A stretch of 64,000 nt of DNA. Origin: Lysobacter sp. cf310 (GTDB lineage: Bacteria; Pseudomonadota; Gammaproteobacteria; Xanthomonadales; Xanthomonadaceae). The stretch spans positions 274,238 through 338,237 of the forward strand of contig NZ_FOSS01000004.1 of the NCBI RefSeq assembly GCF_900114355.1, written 5' to 3'. Made by a program: the position numbers and the translations under genes. Shown piece after piece: positions 7,705 through 18,252 of this stretch. Below the pieces are notes generated by a model that was not told the DNA's origin, did no database searches, and saw only the letters and a list, made by a program, of their open reading frames with translations. Position 1 is the stretch's first letter; each line of letters begins with the position of its first letter.

Positions 7705-8738
7705 GCGCTGGTCTCCGGTTGCGCGGGCACGCCGTTGCCGAGCGGGCCCTTGTCGAGGTTGTCGCTGGTCAGGCGCACGAACAGCTCCTCCAATCGATTG
7801 GACTTGGTGCGCATCGAGCGCACCCGGATGCCGGCCTCGCCCAGGGTCGCGAACACGCGGTTGAGATCCATCGCGCGCGGCATTTCCAGGTCCAGGGTGT
7901 GGTCGTCGGTGGCGCTCAAGGTCGCGCCTTCGATGCTGGGCAGGCTGGCCGGCAGCACGCCGTCGATGTCGAACAGGAAGCCCTCGACGTCGAGCTTGGC
8001 CAGCAGCGCCTTCATCGGGCCCTGCTCGACGATGCGGCCGTGGTCGATGATCGCCAGGTTGCGGCAGAGGCTTTCGGCCTCTTCCAGATAATGCGTGGTC
8101 AGGATGATGGTGGTGCCCGCGGCGTTGATCTCGCGCAGGGTCTTCCACATGCCGCGACGGATCTCGATGTCGACGCCGGCGGTGGGCTCGTCCAGGATCA
8201 GCAGCTGCGGCCGGGTCATCATGGCGCGCGCGATCATCAGGCGCCGCTTCATGCCGCCCGACAGGGTGCGGCTCATCATCTGGGCCTTGTCCCACAGCTG
8301 GGCGCGCTTGAGCTCTTCCTCGGCGCGCTCGATCGCGACCTTGCGCGGCACGCCGTAGAAGCCGGCGTAATTGACCAGGATGTCGAGCGGCTTCTCGAAC
8401 ATGTTGAAGTTGAGTTCCTGCGGCACCAGGCCGATCAGGCGCATCGCCGCGTCGCGCTGCTTGGCCAGGTCGGTGCCGAAGATCTCGACCGAGCCGGCGC
8501 TGAGGTTGACCAGCGAGCTGACGATGCCGATCAGGGTCGACTTGCCGGCGCCGTTGGGCCCGAGCAGGGCGAAGAAGTCGCCCGGGGCGACGTCCAGGGA
8601 CACGCCCTTGAGGGCTTCGACGCGGTTGTCGTAGGTCTTGCGCAGCGCGCGCACGGACAGCGCGGGCACCGCCGCGGCGCCGCCGGCCGCCGTGGACGCG
8701 AGCGCCGCGGAGGCCGTATCAGCTGAATTCTGGGTCAT
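7701..8738 (-). CDS. yadG: ABC transporter ATP-binding protein (YadG-like)
   Basis: 345 aa. Walker A GPNGAGKST, signature LSGGMKRRL, Walker B LLILDEP and the switch His in LTTHYLEEAE are all present, so the ATPase should be active. The QELNFNMFEKP segment after the Q-loop matches the YadG branch. A C-terminal extension of about 100 residues follows the nucleotide-binding domain. The start at 8738 is the ATG closest to the conserved part; the longer in-frame start adds an arginine-rich leader. It diverges from fpr. Confidence 0.92.
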   Translation of the reverse strand: MTQNSADTASAALASTAAGGAAAVPALSVRALRKTYDNRVEALKGVSLDVAPGDFFALLGPNGAGKSTLIGIVSSLVNLSAGSVEIFGTDLAKQRDAAMRLIGLVPQELNFNMFEKPLDILVNYAGFYGVPRKVAIERAEEELKRAQLWDKAQMMSRTLSGGMKRRLMIARAMMTRPQLLILDEPTAGVDIEIRRGMWKTLREINAAGTTIILTTHYLEEAESLCRNLAIIDHGRIVEQGPMKALLAKLDVEGFLFDIDGVLPASLPSIEGATLSATDDHTLDLEMPRAMDLNRVFATLGEAGIRVRSMRTKSNRLEELFVRLTSDNLDKGPLGNGVPAQPETSA

Positions 8739-8839
8739 TTCGGGAAGCCTGCGCCGCGAGCCGCGCGGCGATAACCGGTAGTATAGGCGCCCCCGTGGTC
8801 GCGCTCCGGCCACAGACTGTTGCAGGTTTGTCGGTAGCC

Positions 8840-9592
8840 GTGGCCATCCAGCATTTCCCCCTCAAGCTCGTCTCGCGCCGCATGCTGGCCCCCACCGTGG
8901 GCCACTACACCTTCGTCCGCGACGACGGCCAGCCGCTGGATTACATCCCCGGCCAGTTCATCCAGGTTCACTTCCAGTACGCCGACGGCACCGCGACCAA
9001 GCGCAGCTACTCGCTGGCGACCATCCACGACCACGCCCTGGGACCGGGCGAGGCGGTGGAGATCGCGGTGAGCTACGTGCCCGGCGGCGCGGCGACCGCG
9101 CTGTTCGAGGGCCTGGACGAGGGCGGCACGGTCGACGCCAGCGGCCCGTTCGGGCGCTTCTGCCTGATGCCCGGCGACGCCAACCGGCGCTACCTGCTGA
9201 TCGCCACCGGCACCGGCGTAACGCCGTACCGGGCGATGCTGCCGCAGCTGGAAACCCTGATCCGCGAACGCGGCATCGAGGTGGTGCTGCTGTTCGGCGC
9301 GCGCACCCCGGACGAGCTGCTGTACGGCGACGAGTTCCGCGCCTTCGCCGACCGCCAGCCCAACTTCCGCTTCGTGCCCTGCTACTCGCGCGAGCTGCCG
9401 GCCGACCCGCACCCGGACACCCGCCGCGGCTACGTCCAGCAGTTCCTGGACGAGTTCGCGCCGCAGGGCGAGACCGACATCGCCTACCTGTGCGGCAACC
9501 CGAACATGGTCGACGCCTGCTTCGAGGCGCTCAAGGGCCACGGCCTGCCGGTGCCGGCGATCCGTCGCGAGAAGTACGTCAGTAGCAAGTAG
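8840..9592 (+). CDS. fpr: Ferredoxin--NADP reductase
   Basis: 250 aa flavoenzyme transferring electrons between NADPH and ferredoxin or flavodoxin. The FAD-binding RSYSLA motif is near residue 55, the NADP-binding GTGVTPYRAM near residue 130, and the CGNPNMVD motif and the ending REKYVSSK are typical of bacterial Fpr. The start is a GTG at 8840 giving MAIQHFPLKL. No strong ribosome site is seen, and a GTG at 8795 is a longer alternative. Divergently transcribed from the yadG-like gene across about 100 bp. Confidence 0.9.
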   Translation: MAIQHFPLKLVSRRMLAPTVGHYTFVRDDGQPLDYIPGQFIQVHFQYADGTATKRSYSLATIHDHALGPGEAVEIAVSYVPGGAATALFEGLDEGGTVDASGPFGRFCLMPGDANRRYLLIATGTGVTPYRAMLPQLETLIRERGIEVVLLFGARTPDELLYGDEFRAFADRQPNFRFVPCYSRELPADPHPDTRRGYVQQFLDEFAPQGETDIAYLCGNPNMVDACFEALKGHGLPVPAIRREKYVSSK

Positions 9593-9597
9593 CAGGA

Positions 9598-9663
9598 GTG
9601 AGCGTAGAGGAGTGAGGAGCGAGCGAAAGCGCTTCTACTCACTTCTCACTCCTCTACGCTCAC
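9598..9663. terminator. 19-bp perfect inverted repeat after fpr
   Basis: GTGAGCGTAGAGGAGTGAG (9598-9616) and its exact reverse complement (9645-9663) are separated by 28 nt, 5 nt after the fpr stop codon. There is no T-run, so it is a stem-loop with possible transcript-end or stability function rather than a classical intrinsic terminator. Further partial copies of CACTCCT follow to 9697. Confidence 0.55.
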
Positions 9664-9744
9664 TTCTGGCTTTTCGCTTCCAGCCTCACTCCTGCTCCAC
9701 ATCGCGCGCCCCACCATGGCCGCCTCCCAGCAGCGGGGCCGGTC

Positions 9745-10167
9745 ATGAGCATGCACAGCGGTTTCACCCGTATCGCCAAGTGGGCGTCGCGCTTCACCGG
9801 CCGGCCGCTGTGCTTCGCGCTGGCGGCAGGACTGATCCTGGTCTGGCTGATCTCCGGGCCGCTGTTCGGCTTCAGCGACACCTGGCAGCTGGTCATCAAC
9901 ACCGGCACCACCATCATCACCTTCCTGATGGTGTTCCTGATCCAGAACACTCAGAACCGCGACACCGAGGCCATGCAGATCAAGCTCGACGAGCTGATCC
10001 GCGCCAGCCGCGACGCCCACAACGCCCTGCTGGACCTGGAAGAACTGGACGAGGCCGCGCTGGACCGTTATCGCAACCGCTACCAGGCGCTGGCCAAGAC
10101 CGCGCGCGACGGCGGCGAGAGCGACGAGATCGAGGACAGACGCGCGTCCGCGGGCCCGGATCTGTAA
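9745..10167 (+). CDS. Low-affinity iron permease family protein
   Basis: 140 aa. Two transmembrane segments (about residues 22-40 and 48-68) are followed by the family's strongly conserved FLIQNTQNRDTEAMQIKLDE stretch, then a charged helical cytoplasmic tail. This matches the bacterial Iron_permease family related to yeast Fet4. Despite the name, iron transport by the short bacterial members is not established. It stands alone between repeat-rich spacers. Confidence 0.85.
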   Translation: MSMHSGFTRIAKWASRFTGRPLCFALAAGLILVWLISGPLFGFSDTWQLVINTGTTIITFLMVFLIQNTQNRDTEAMQIKLDELIRASRDAHNALLDLEELDEAALDRYRNRYQALAKTARDGGESDEIEDRRASAGPDL

Positions 10168-10196
10168 CCCCCGAACGACGCAAGCCGCGCGCCCCT

Positions 10197-10476
10197 GTAG
10201 GAGCGGCACACGCCGCGACCGCGGGGCCACGCATCGCGTCGCCGGCCACGCGGAGCGAGACGCGCAACAGACGTGGGTCTATGGGGTTCGCGGTCGCGGC
10301 TCACGCCGCTCCTACCCCAAAGCGGTCTCGACGCACTCAAGAGAGCACGGGCCTCCTGTAGGAGCGGCGCACGCCGCGACCGCGGGGCCACGCATCGCGT
10401 CGCCGGCCACGCGGAGCGAGACGCGCAACAGACGTCGGTCCATGGGTTCCGCGGTCGCGGCGTGTGCCGCTCCCAC
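10197..10476. repeat. Two direct copies of a 119-bp GTAGGAGCGGC element
   Basis: Copies at 10197-10315 and 10358-10476 have identical length and are nearly identical. Each begins GTAGGAGCGGC and ends GCCGCTCCTAC (or CCAC), so the whole unit has terminal inverted repeats like a small palindromic mobile element. They fill most of the 413 bp between the iron-permease-family gene and the S33 hydrolase gene; no gene is seen there. Confidence 0.8.
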
Positions 10477-10580
10477 CCCACCGCCGCTTTCCGCCGAACC
10501 GCAACACCCCTCGGTCACATTCTTCCGCCTGCCCCAGTCTGTCATCCTGAAGGCGCATCGCCTTAGGACGAGAGGGATCC

Positions 10581-12098
10581 ATGCGTATCACCCAGACTTT
10601 GACGGCCGCGCTCGCGGCCGCCCTGCTGTTGGCCGGCTGCGGCCAGGGCCCGGCCGCGAAGGATCCGGCCCAGGCCGGCGTCGGCCAGCGCCTGTACGGC
10701 AAAATCGCCTTCAAACCCTGCTCGCTGGCCAGCCCGTTCGCGGCCGACAGCATCGCCGCGCAGTGCGCGCGCTATGCGGTGCCGGAGAACCCGGCGCTGC
10801 CCAAGGGCCGCCAGGTCCAGCTCAACATCGCCTGGCTGCCGGCGACCGACGAGGCCGACATCGCCGCCGATCCGGTGTTCTTCCTCGCCGGCGGCCCCGG
10901 CCAGGCCGCCACCGAAGTCTGGCCGACCATGGACTCGGCGTTCCGCGAAGTGCGCAAGCACCGCCACATCGTGCTGATCGACCAGCGCGGCACCGGCGAG
11001 TCGAACCCGCTGATCTGCCGCAACGCCAAGGGCGATAGCGCGGTGATGGAGGACGATGCCGGCGGCATCGACGCCGCGGTCAAGTTCGCCGGCGACTGCG
11101 CGGCCAAGCTGCAGGCCGATCCGCGCTACTACACCACCACCGACGCGGTGCGCGACCTGGACGCGGTGCGCGCGGCGCTGGGTGTCGACAAGATCGACGT
11201 GGTCGGCGGCTCCTACGGCACCCGCGTGGCCCAGCAGTACGCGATGCGCTACCCGGCGTATACGCGCACGGTGGTGATCGACGGCGTGGTCCCCAACGAG
11301 CTGGTGCTGGGCTCCGAGCACGCGCGCAACCTGGACGCCTCGCTGGCGCTGCAGTTCGAGCAGTGCCGCAAGACGCCGACCTGCCGCCAGCGTTTCGGCG
11401 ACGACCCGCGCGCGCAGCTGCGCGAGCTGATGGCGCGCCTGAAAGAGCATCCGGTCGAGGTCGAGTACCGCGATCCGACCACCGGCGAGCTCAAGCGCGA
11501 CATGGCCACCGCCGGCGCGGTCGCCGGCCTCACCCGCATGTTCGCCTACGCACCGCAGGCCGCCGCGCTGCTGCCGCTGGTGCTCAACGAAGCCGACCAG
11601 GGCCGCTACGCGCCGCTGATGTCGCTGGCGCAGTTGATCCAGGGCCAGGTCAGCGAACAGATCATGCACGGCATGCAGCTGTCGGTGATCTGCGCCGAGG
11701 ACGCCGACCTGCTGAAGGACGATCCCGCCGACGTCGACACCGTGATGGGCAGCGACCTGTCCACGGTGCTGGTGGCGCAGTGCAAGGCCTGGCCGACCGG
11801 CAAGCGACCGGCCGATTTCCACGCACCGTTCAAATCGTCCCTGCCGACGCTGCTGCTGTCGGGCGAGTTCGATCCGGTGACGCCGCCGCGCTACGGCGAG
11901 CAGGTGCTCAAGGGCCTGCCCAACGGTCGCCATCTGGTGTTGCGCGGCCAGGGCCACGGCAGCTTCGCTTCGGGCTGCATGCCCAAGCTGCTGAGCCAGT
12001 TCCTGGAAAGCGCCGACGCCAAGCAGCTCGACGCCAAGTGCCTGGGCACGCTGGACTACGTGCCGCCGTTCGTCTCGTTCAACGGGTGGGAGCCGTAG
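10581..12098 (+). CDS. Alpha/beta hydrolase lipoprotein, S33 peptidase family (TAP-like C-terminus)
   Basis: 505 aa. A lipoprotein signal peptide ends with the lipobox LAGC (Cys20), so the enzyme is membrane-anchored outside the cytoplasm. The catalytic triad can be placed as Ser211 in GGSYGTR, Asp431 in SGEFDPVTPP and His459 in GQGHGSF. The oxyanion-region GGPGQ and DQRGTGES motifs are typical of proline iminopeptidase and tripeptidyl aminopeptidase relatives. It probably releases N-terminal residues from peptides, or cleaves esters; the substrate is uncertain. A natAB-type exporter follows after 51 bp on the same strand. Confidence 0.9.
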   Translation: MRITQTLTAALAAALLLAGCGQGPAAKDPAQAGVGQRLYGKIAFKPCSLASPFAADSIAAQCARYAVPENPALPKGRQVQLNIAWLPATDEADIAADPVFFLAGGPGQAATEVWPTMDSAFREVRKHRHIVLIDQRGTGESNPLICRNAKGDSAVMEDDAGGIDAAVKFAGDCAAKLQADPRYYTTTDAVRDLDAVRAALGVDKIDVVGGSYGTRVAQQYAMRYPAYTRTVVIDGVVPNELVLGSEHARNLDASLALQFEQCRKTPTCRQRFGDDPRAQLRELMARLKEHPVEVEYRDPTTGELKRDMATAGAVAGLTRMFAYAPQAAALLPLVLNEADQGRYAPLMSLAQLIQGQVSEQIMHGMQLSVICAEDADLLKDDPADVDTVMGSDLSTVLVAQCKAWPTGKRPADFHAPFKSSLPTLLLSGEFDPVTPPRYGEQVLKGLPNGRHLVLRGQGHGSFASGCMPKLLSQFLESADAKQLDAKCLGTLDYVPPFVSFNGWEP

Positions 12099-12149
12099 CG
12101 CGTAGCGCGCTGCGATCCACCGCGTTCCCACTTTTCCAGGCGTTCATCC

Positions 12150-12892
<743 letters not shown>

Positions 12893-12896
<4 letters not shown>

Positions 12897-14080
12897 AGAC
12901 TTCCTGGTTCTCCGCAACGATGGCGGTGATGCGCAAGGAACTGCGCGACATCGGCCGCGACCGCCGTACCCTCGCCCTGGCCCTGCTGCTGGGTCCGCTG
13001 CTGTATCCGGTGCTGATGCTGGGCATGGGCTCGCTGGCCGAGAAGCGCGCCAAGACCCAGCTCGACAAGACCCTGGAGGTGCCGGTGCTGGGCGCCGAGC
13101 GCGCGCCCAACCTGATCGCCTACCTGGCCACGCGCGGCATCGTCGCGACCAAGCCGCCGGCCGATCTGGACCAGGCGATCGCGCGCCAGGACGTCGACGT
13201 CGCCCTGCAGATCGGCGCCGACTACGGCAAGCAGTGGAAGGACGGGCAACCGGCCCTGGTCGAGATCGTGCAGGACACGACGCGACGCGACGCCGAGATT
13301 CCCAGTGCGCGCCTGCGCAACGCGCTGGAGTCGTACAGCCAGCAGGTCGGCGCGCTGCGCCTGCTCGCGCGCGGCCTGTCGCCGACCATCGTGCGGCCGG
13401 TCAACGTGGGCACGCGCGATCTGGCCACGCCGGAAGCCAAGCGCGGTTTGATGCTGTCCTTCATGCTGCCCTACCTGCTGATCTTCTCGTCCTTCATCGG
13501 CGGCGCGGCCCTGATCCTGGACGCCACCGCCGGCGAGCGCGAACGCCAGTCGCTGGAACCGCTGCTGGCCACGCCCGCCTCGCGCGGCTCCATCGTCAGC
13601 GGCAAGATCGCCGCCGCCTGTGTGCTGGGTTTCACGTCGCTGCTGCTGACCCTGCTGGCGTTCAAGCTCAGCGCGCAGATGGGCACAGGCAGCTCGCGCA
13701 TGCTCGACGTGAGTTTCATGGCGATCGGCAAGATGCTGCTGATCCTGCTGCCGATGCTGTTCATCGGCACCGCCCTGCTCACCTATCTGGCCGCCGGGGC
13801 CAAGAGCATCAAGGAGGCGCAAAGCCACATGACCTGGCTGATGCTGATGCCGATGGTGCCGACCATCATCCTGATGGTGAACCCGCTCAAGACCCAGCTG
13901 TGGCAGTTCACGGTGCCGTTCCTGGCCCAGAACCAGCTGCTGCTGAAGGTGATCCGCGGCGAGTTCATCGCGCCGCAGGTATGGATGGTCTACCTGGCCG
14001 CCGGCTTCGCCCTGGCCGCGCTGCTGTGGTTCGCGGCGGTGCGCCGTTACCACAACGAACGCCTGGCGATTTCAGGCTGA
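12893..14080 (+). CDS. natB: ABC-2 type permease, NatB-like
   Basis: 395 aa. One transmembrane helix near residues 25-45 is followed by an extracytoplasmic loop of about 140 residues. Five or six further helices start at GLMLSFMLPYLLIFSSFIGGAALILD, where the cytoplasmic coupling segment GERERQSLEPLLATPASR is recognisable. This is the NatB/CcmB-like ABC-2 layout. The start ATG at 12893 overlaps the natA stop. A strong intrinsic terminator follows 28 bp after the stop. Confidence 0.9.
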
Positions 14081-14108
14081 GGTTCGAGCCGCAGTGCGTA
14101 TCGCAGAA

Positions 14109-14133
14109 AGCCCGGCCTAGCGCCGGGCTTTTT
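14109..14133 (+). terminator. Intrinsic terminator after natB
   Basis: AGCCCGGC, loop CTAGC, GCCGGGCT, then TTTTG TTT. GC-rich stem followed by a T-run, directly downstream of the natAB operon. Confidence 0.85.
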
Positions 14134-14157
14134 GTTTCGATGCGGCGCATCGCGTGG

Positions 14158-14242
14158 CGTAGGACGCGACGACCACCCCGCCGTCGCGATGCATCGTAGT
14201 CACGCGACGATGCGGTTCGCCCAAGGCTCACCACATCCTACG
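14158..14242. repeat. Single GTAGGA...TCCTACG palindromic element
   Basis: Starts CGTAGGACGCG and ends CACCACATCCTACG, with an internal GATGCGGTTCGCC segment shared with the triplet at 6137-6454. A diverged member of the GTAGG-TGCGGTG class. Confidence 0.6.
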
Positions 14243-14292
14243 TTCGCGAGCGTCGTCGTAACGACGCAGCGCTCGCTGCGACTGCAGTTGTC

Positions 14293-14660
<368 letters not shown>

Positions 14661-14662
<2 letters not shown>

Positions 14663-14708
14663 AGCTAGGAGCTATAGAGCTAGGAGCTAGGAGCTATAGA
14701 GCTGAGAG
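14661..14708. repeat. Short tandem repeat GGAGCTAGGAGCTATA
   Basis: Alternating GGAGCTA and GAGCTATA units directly after hairpin 4 of copy A. Absent from copy B, so probably a local slippage expansion at the module edge. Confidence 0.6.
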
Positions 14709-14754
14709 CAAGTGGTCGAGATTCGCGCACGAGCCTGCGGTTCGTAAGCCGTAC

Positions 14755-14786
14755 AAAAAACAACGCCCGGCCGAAGCCGGGCGTTG
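14755..14786 (-). terminator. Intrinsic terminator of the TonB-domain lipoprotein gene
   Basis: CAACGCCCGGC (14761-14771), loop of 4, GCCGGGCGTTG (14776-14786). On the minus strand it is followed by TTTTTT. Strong 11-bp stem about 55 bp after the leftward gene's stop. Confidence 0.88.
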
Positions 14787-14839
14787 CGGGTGCTGCCGGC
14801 GGGTCCCCTGTGCGTCGCCGCACTCCCGCCTGATATCGC

Positions 14840-15877
14840 TTAACCGCCGGGATTGAACCCGATCGTGCGACGGGTCGTGACCGGTGCCCCCACCGGCTGG
14901 AACCGCCACTTGCGCACCGCATTGACCGCCTCGCGATCGAAGATGCGCGCCGGATTGGAACGGACCACGCGGGCGGCGGTGACCGAACCGTCGGTGCCGA
15001 CGGTGAACTCGACCTGCACCTCGCCCGACTGACCCGCGCGCAGCGCTTCCGGCGGATAACGCGGCGCCGGCGTCGACACCGCGCGCAGATCGCTGCCCGC
15101 CGACGGCGTGGCGGCGGCGGTCTGACGCGCTTCGGCGGCGCGCGCTTCGGCCGCGCGTTGCTCGGCCGCGCGCTGATCGGCGGCACGCTGGTCGGCGGCG
15201 CGCTGATCGGCTTCGCGGGTGGCGGCGGCCTGACGCTCGGCGGCCTGGGTCGCGGCCAACTGGGTCGCGGCCTGCTTCTGCTGCGCTTCCTGCTGGGCCA
15301 GACGCTGCTTCTCGAGCTCGGCCTGCTTCTTGGCCTGCTCTTCGGCGGTCAGGACCTGCTCCTCGGCGCGCTTGGCGACTTCGGCCTGCTTGGCGACGAT
15401 GCTGGCCTTCAGGCGCGCAAGGGCCGGATGCTGGGCGTCGGCTTTTTCCAACAGGGCCGACAGACGCTGGGCCTCGGCGAAGTCTTCGCGGCCGACGCTC
15501 TGCTCGGTGGCGATGACGGTCATCGGCAGCAGGTCGGTGAGGGCGCTGGAGACGGCGGCGTCGGCCGGCGCCTTGTCGCGCAATGCGAGGTAGTACTCCA
15601 CCGCATTGTCTTCGACCGGTGCGTACAAACGGTTTTCCGCATAGGCCTTGCGGGCGGCCTCGCGCAGCTGGTCGACGGTCAAGGCCGAGACCTTGGCCGA
15701 CACTGCGGTTTCCGGTGTTACCGCCGGGGCCGTGGTGGCCGCGGAGGTGGCCGCCGCATCCTGGGCGGGTTGATCCTTACCGCAAGCAGCCAGCGTGCAG
15801 GCCAGGGCCAGCGCGATGGTCGCATGCGTTACGACGGACAGCCGGCGTGAACGCCGGTCATTTTGGTTCACAGTCAT
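14840..15877 (-). CDS. Lipoprotein with coiled coil and C-terminal TonB domain
   Basis: 345 aa from the ATG at 15877, preceded by a GGGGAG ribosome site. The N-terminus is a lipoprotein signal (LACTLAAC, Cys near 31; Gly follows, so no inner-membrane retention Asp at +2). Residues about 170-270 are a long Gln/Ala/Glu/Arg-rich coiled coil with repeated ADQRA and AEQRAAEARAAE units. The C-terminal 85 residues are a TonB_C domain (APRYPPEALRAGQSGEVQVEF ... AVRKWRFQPV). TonB domains are normally on an inner-membrane helix, so lipid anchoring is unusual. Transcription ends at a strong terminator. Confidence 0.85.
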   Translation of the reverse strand: MTVNQNDRRSRRLSVVTHATIALALACTLAACGKDQPAQDAAATSAATTAPAVTPETAVSAKVSALTVDQLREAARKAYAENRLYAPVEDNAVEYYLALRDKAPADAAVSSALTDLLPMTVIATEQSVGREDFAEAQRLSALLEKADAQHPALARLKASIVAKQAEVAKRAEEQVLTAEEQAKKQAELEKQRLAQQEAQQKQAATQLAATQAAERQAAATREADQRAADQRAADQRAAEQRAAEARAAEARQTAAATPSAGSDLRAVSTPAPRYPPEALRAGQSGEVQVEFTVGTDGSVTAARVVRSNPARIFDREAVNAVRKWRFQPVGAPVTTRRTIGFNPGG

Positions 15878-16168
15878 TGGCAAAACTCCCCTGAAGTGCG
15901 CCGTAGCGAGCACACGCCGGATAGGACGCGCTAGCAGGCCGCGTTTGTCAAGCGGCCGGGGGCCCAAAACGGGCTCGGCCAGGCATGAATCGGGGATTGT
16001 GACCGATCCGAGGCAAGAGGGTTCCGCGAGCGCCCGCTTGGGGGCGCGCGGCCAAACTCCGCAACGTGGCGGGGCCGTCGCCGTGCCCTTGCCCGGCGGG
16101 CGCCGCTGACGGCCAGCGGCGGTACGGACGGGGCCCGAAGGGGCGTGCCACCGGACCGTGGTGGCGGC

Positions 16169-17527
16169 CTACTTACCGATGCAAAAGCTGGAGAAGATGT
16201 GCCCGAGCAGATCGTCGGCGCGGACCCGACCGGTGATCTCGCCCAGGGCATCGTGGGCCTGACGCAGCGACTCGGCGGCCAGGTCCAGGACTTCGCGCTC
16301 GAGCTGGACCCCGGCGTCGGCCAGTTCGGCCTGGGCCCGGCGCAGCGCTTCGACGTGGCGGGCGCGGGCGGTGAAGGCGCCCTCGCTGGCGTCGGCGCCC
16401 TCGCCCTGGGCGAGCCGGCGCAGCTGCACATGCAGGGCGTCCAGCCCTTGGCCGGTGCGCGCCGACAGGGCGATGCGGTCGTCGTCCAGCGCGGCGGCCG
16501 CGGCCGGCTCCAGCAGGTCGGCCTTGTTGTGCAGCCACAGCCGCGCGGGCACGCCGGCGATGGCGTCGGCGACCGCGGCGCGGCCGGACTCGGGATCGCG
16601 CGCGTCCAGCACCACGATCGCCAAGTCGGCGCGCGCGAGTTCGTCGCGGGCGCGGCGCATGCCCTCGCGCTCGATCGCGTCGCCGCCCTCGCGCAGGCCG
16701 GCGGTATCGACCAGGGTCAGTTCGACCCCGTCGCTGCGGATGGTCTCGTGCAGCAGGTCGCGGGTGGTGCCGGCGATGTCGGTGACGATGGCGCGCTCGC
16801 TGCCGGCCAGGGCGTTGAGCAGCGAACTCTTGCCGGCGTTGGGCGGGCCGACGATGACCGCGTGCAGGCCGTCGCGCAGGCGGCGGCCACGTTCGGCGGC
16901 GGCCAGCAGGGCGTCCAGGTCGGCCGACAGCGAAGCGAAACGGCGGCGCAGGGCCGCGCCGCCCAAGGTATCCAGGGGTTCGTCGGCGAAATCGATCGCG
17001 GCTTCGACGTGCACGCGCACCGCCAGCAGCTCGTCGGCCAGGGCATCGACGCGGCGCGAGAACTCGCCGTCCAGCGCGCGCCGCGCCGCACGGGCGGCGC
17101 GTTCGTCGGCGGCCGCGATCAGGTCGGCGACGGCCTCGGCCTGGGCCAGGTCGAGGCGGCCTTCGAGGAACGCGCGTTCGCTGAATTCGCCGGGCCGCGC
17201 GCGGCGGGCCCCGAGCGCGCCGCAGCGCGCGGCCAGGGCCTGCAGCACGGCGGGACTACCGTGCGCCTGCAACTCGACCACGTCCTCGCCGGTGTAGCTG
17301 GCGGGCGCGGCGAAGTAGAGCGCGATGCCGTCGTCGATGGCCTCGCCGCTGGCATCGACGAAACGCACATGGTGGGCATGGCGCGGCCGCAACCGCCGCG
17401 CGGCCACGGCCTCGCCGATCGCACGCGCACGCGGCCCCGACAAACGCACGATGCCGACACCGCCCGCGCCGGGAGCGGTGGCGATCGCGGCGATGGTGTC
17501 GCGGTCGGAAGGGGGCGTGGCGGTCAT
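16169..17527 (-). CDS. mnmE: tRNA modification GTPase MnmE
   Basis: 452 aa, full length. It acts with MnmG to install cmnm5 groups at U34 of tRNAs. The N-terminal folate-binding domain is followed by a helical domain carrying the inserted G domain: G1 [10 protein letters not shown]2 [10 protein letters not shown]3 DTAGLREG and G4 NKAD. The obligatory C-terminal FCIGK, whose Cys is essential, is the last five residues. The position next to yidC-rnpA-rpmH is the conserved gammaproteobacterial order, although here a 725 bp repeat-filled spacer separates it from yidC. Confidence 0.97.
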   Translation of the reverse strand: MTATPPSDRDTIAAIATAPGAGGVGIVRLSGPRARAIGEAVAARRLRPRHAHHVRFVDASGEAIDDGIALYFAAPASYTGEDVVELQAHGSPAVLQALAARCGALGARRARPGEFSERAFLEGRLDLAQAEAVADLIAAADERAARAARRALDGEFSRRVDALADELLAVRVHVEAAIDFADEPLDTLGGAALRRRFASLSADLDALLAAAERGRRLRDGLHAVIVGPPNAGKSSLLNALAGSERAIVTDIAGTTRDLLHETIRSDGVELTLVDTAGLREGGDAIEREGMRRARDELARADLAIVVLDARDPESGRAAVADAIAGVPARLWLHNKADLLEPAAAAALDDDRIALSARTGQGLDALHVQLRRLAQGEGADASEGAFTARARHVEALRRAQAELADAGVQLEREVLDLAAESLRQAHDALGEITGRVRADDLLGHIFSSFCIGK

Positions 17528-17783
17528 ACGGGTTCGGGACGGCGGTGGGGCATCAGGGTAACGCGTTGGGTATGGGGTAGATGGCGCACGGCCAGGAGGA
17601 AAAGCAATTGTGCCTACGGCGCTGCGCCGCCCTCACCCTCACCCTGAGGCTCGACCGCCCAGCGGTCGGGCATTCGGTGCAGCGCGAGCCCATGGCTCGC
17701 AAGCGCTGCCCCTCACCCGCAGGCGGGAGAAGGGACGCCCAAGCAGCAGTGGCGGTTGCGACGACAATGGCTGTTGCCGTTGA
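17528..17783. other. Gene-free spacer between mnmE and repeat copy B
   Basis: Contains CCTCACCC-type and GCAGGCGGGAGAAGGG sequences (17636-17740) resembling degenerate Xanthomonadaceae intergenic repeats, and a small GCGAGCCCATGGCTCGC palindrome at 17684-17700. No convincing reading frame. Confidence 0.5.
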
Positions 17784-18139
<356 letters not shown>

Positions 18140-18202
18140 AGTCAAAGGCCAAGCGGAGTCCCGATCCGATCGGATCGACAGGCATAGCTCGCCGCCCACA
18201 AA

Positions 18203-18232
18203 CACGAAGCCCGCCGAGCGGCGGGCTTCGTG
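18203..18232 (-). terminator. Stem-loop after yidC
   Basis: CACGAAGCCCGCC, loop GAGC, GGCGGGCTTCGTG: a 13-bp perfect stem 20 bp after the yidC stop. Followed on the minus strand only by TTTG, so a weak T-run. Confidence 0.75.
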
Positions 18233-18252
18233 AGCGAACGATGCGGCGCGGA

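Noticed and set aside
10197-10476. Possible CRISPR array or integron-type repeats
   Set aside because: Only two copies, 119 bp each with inverted ends, and no spacer series or cas genes. REP/MITE-like elements fit better.
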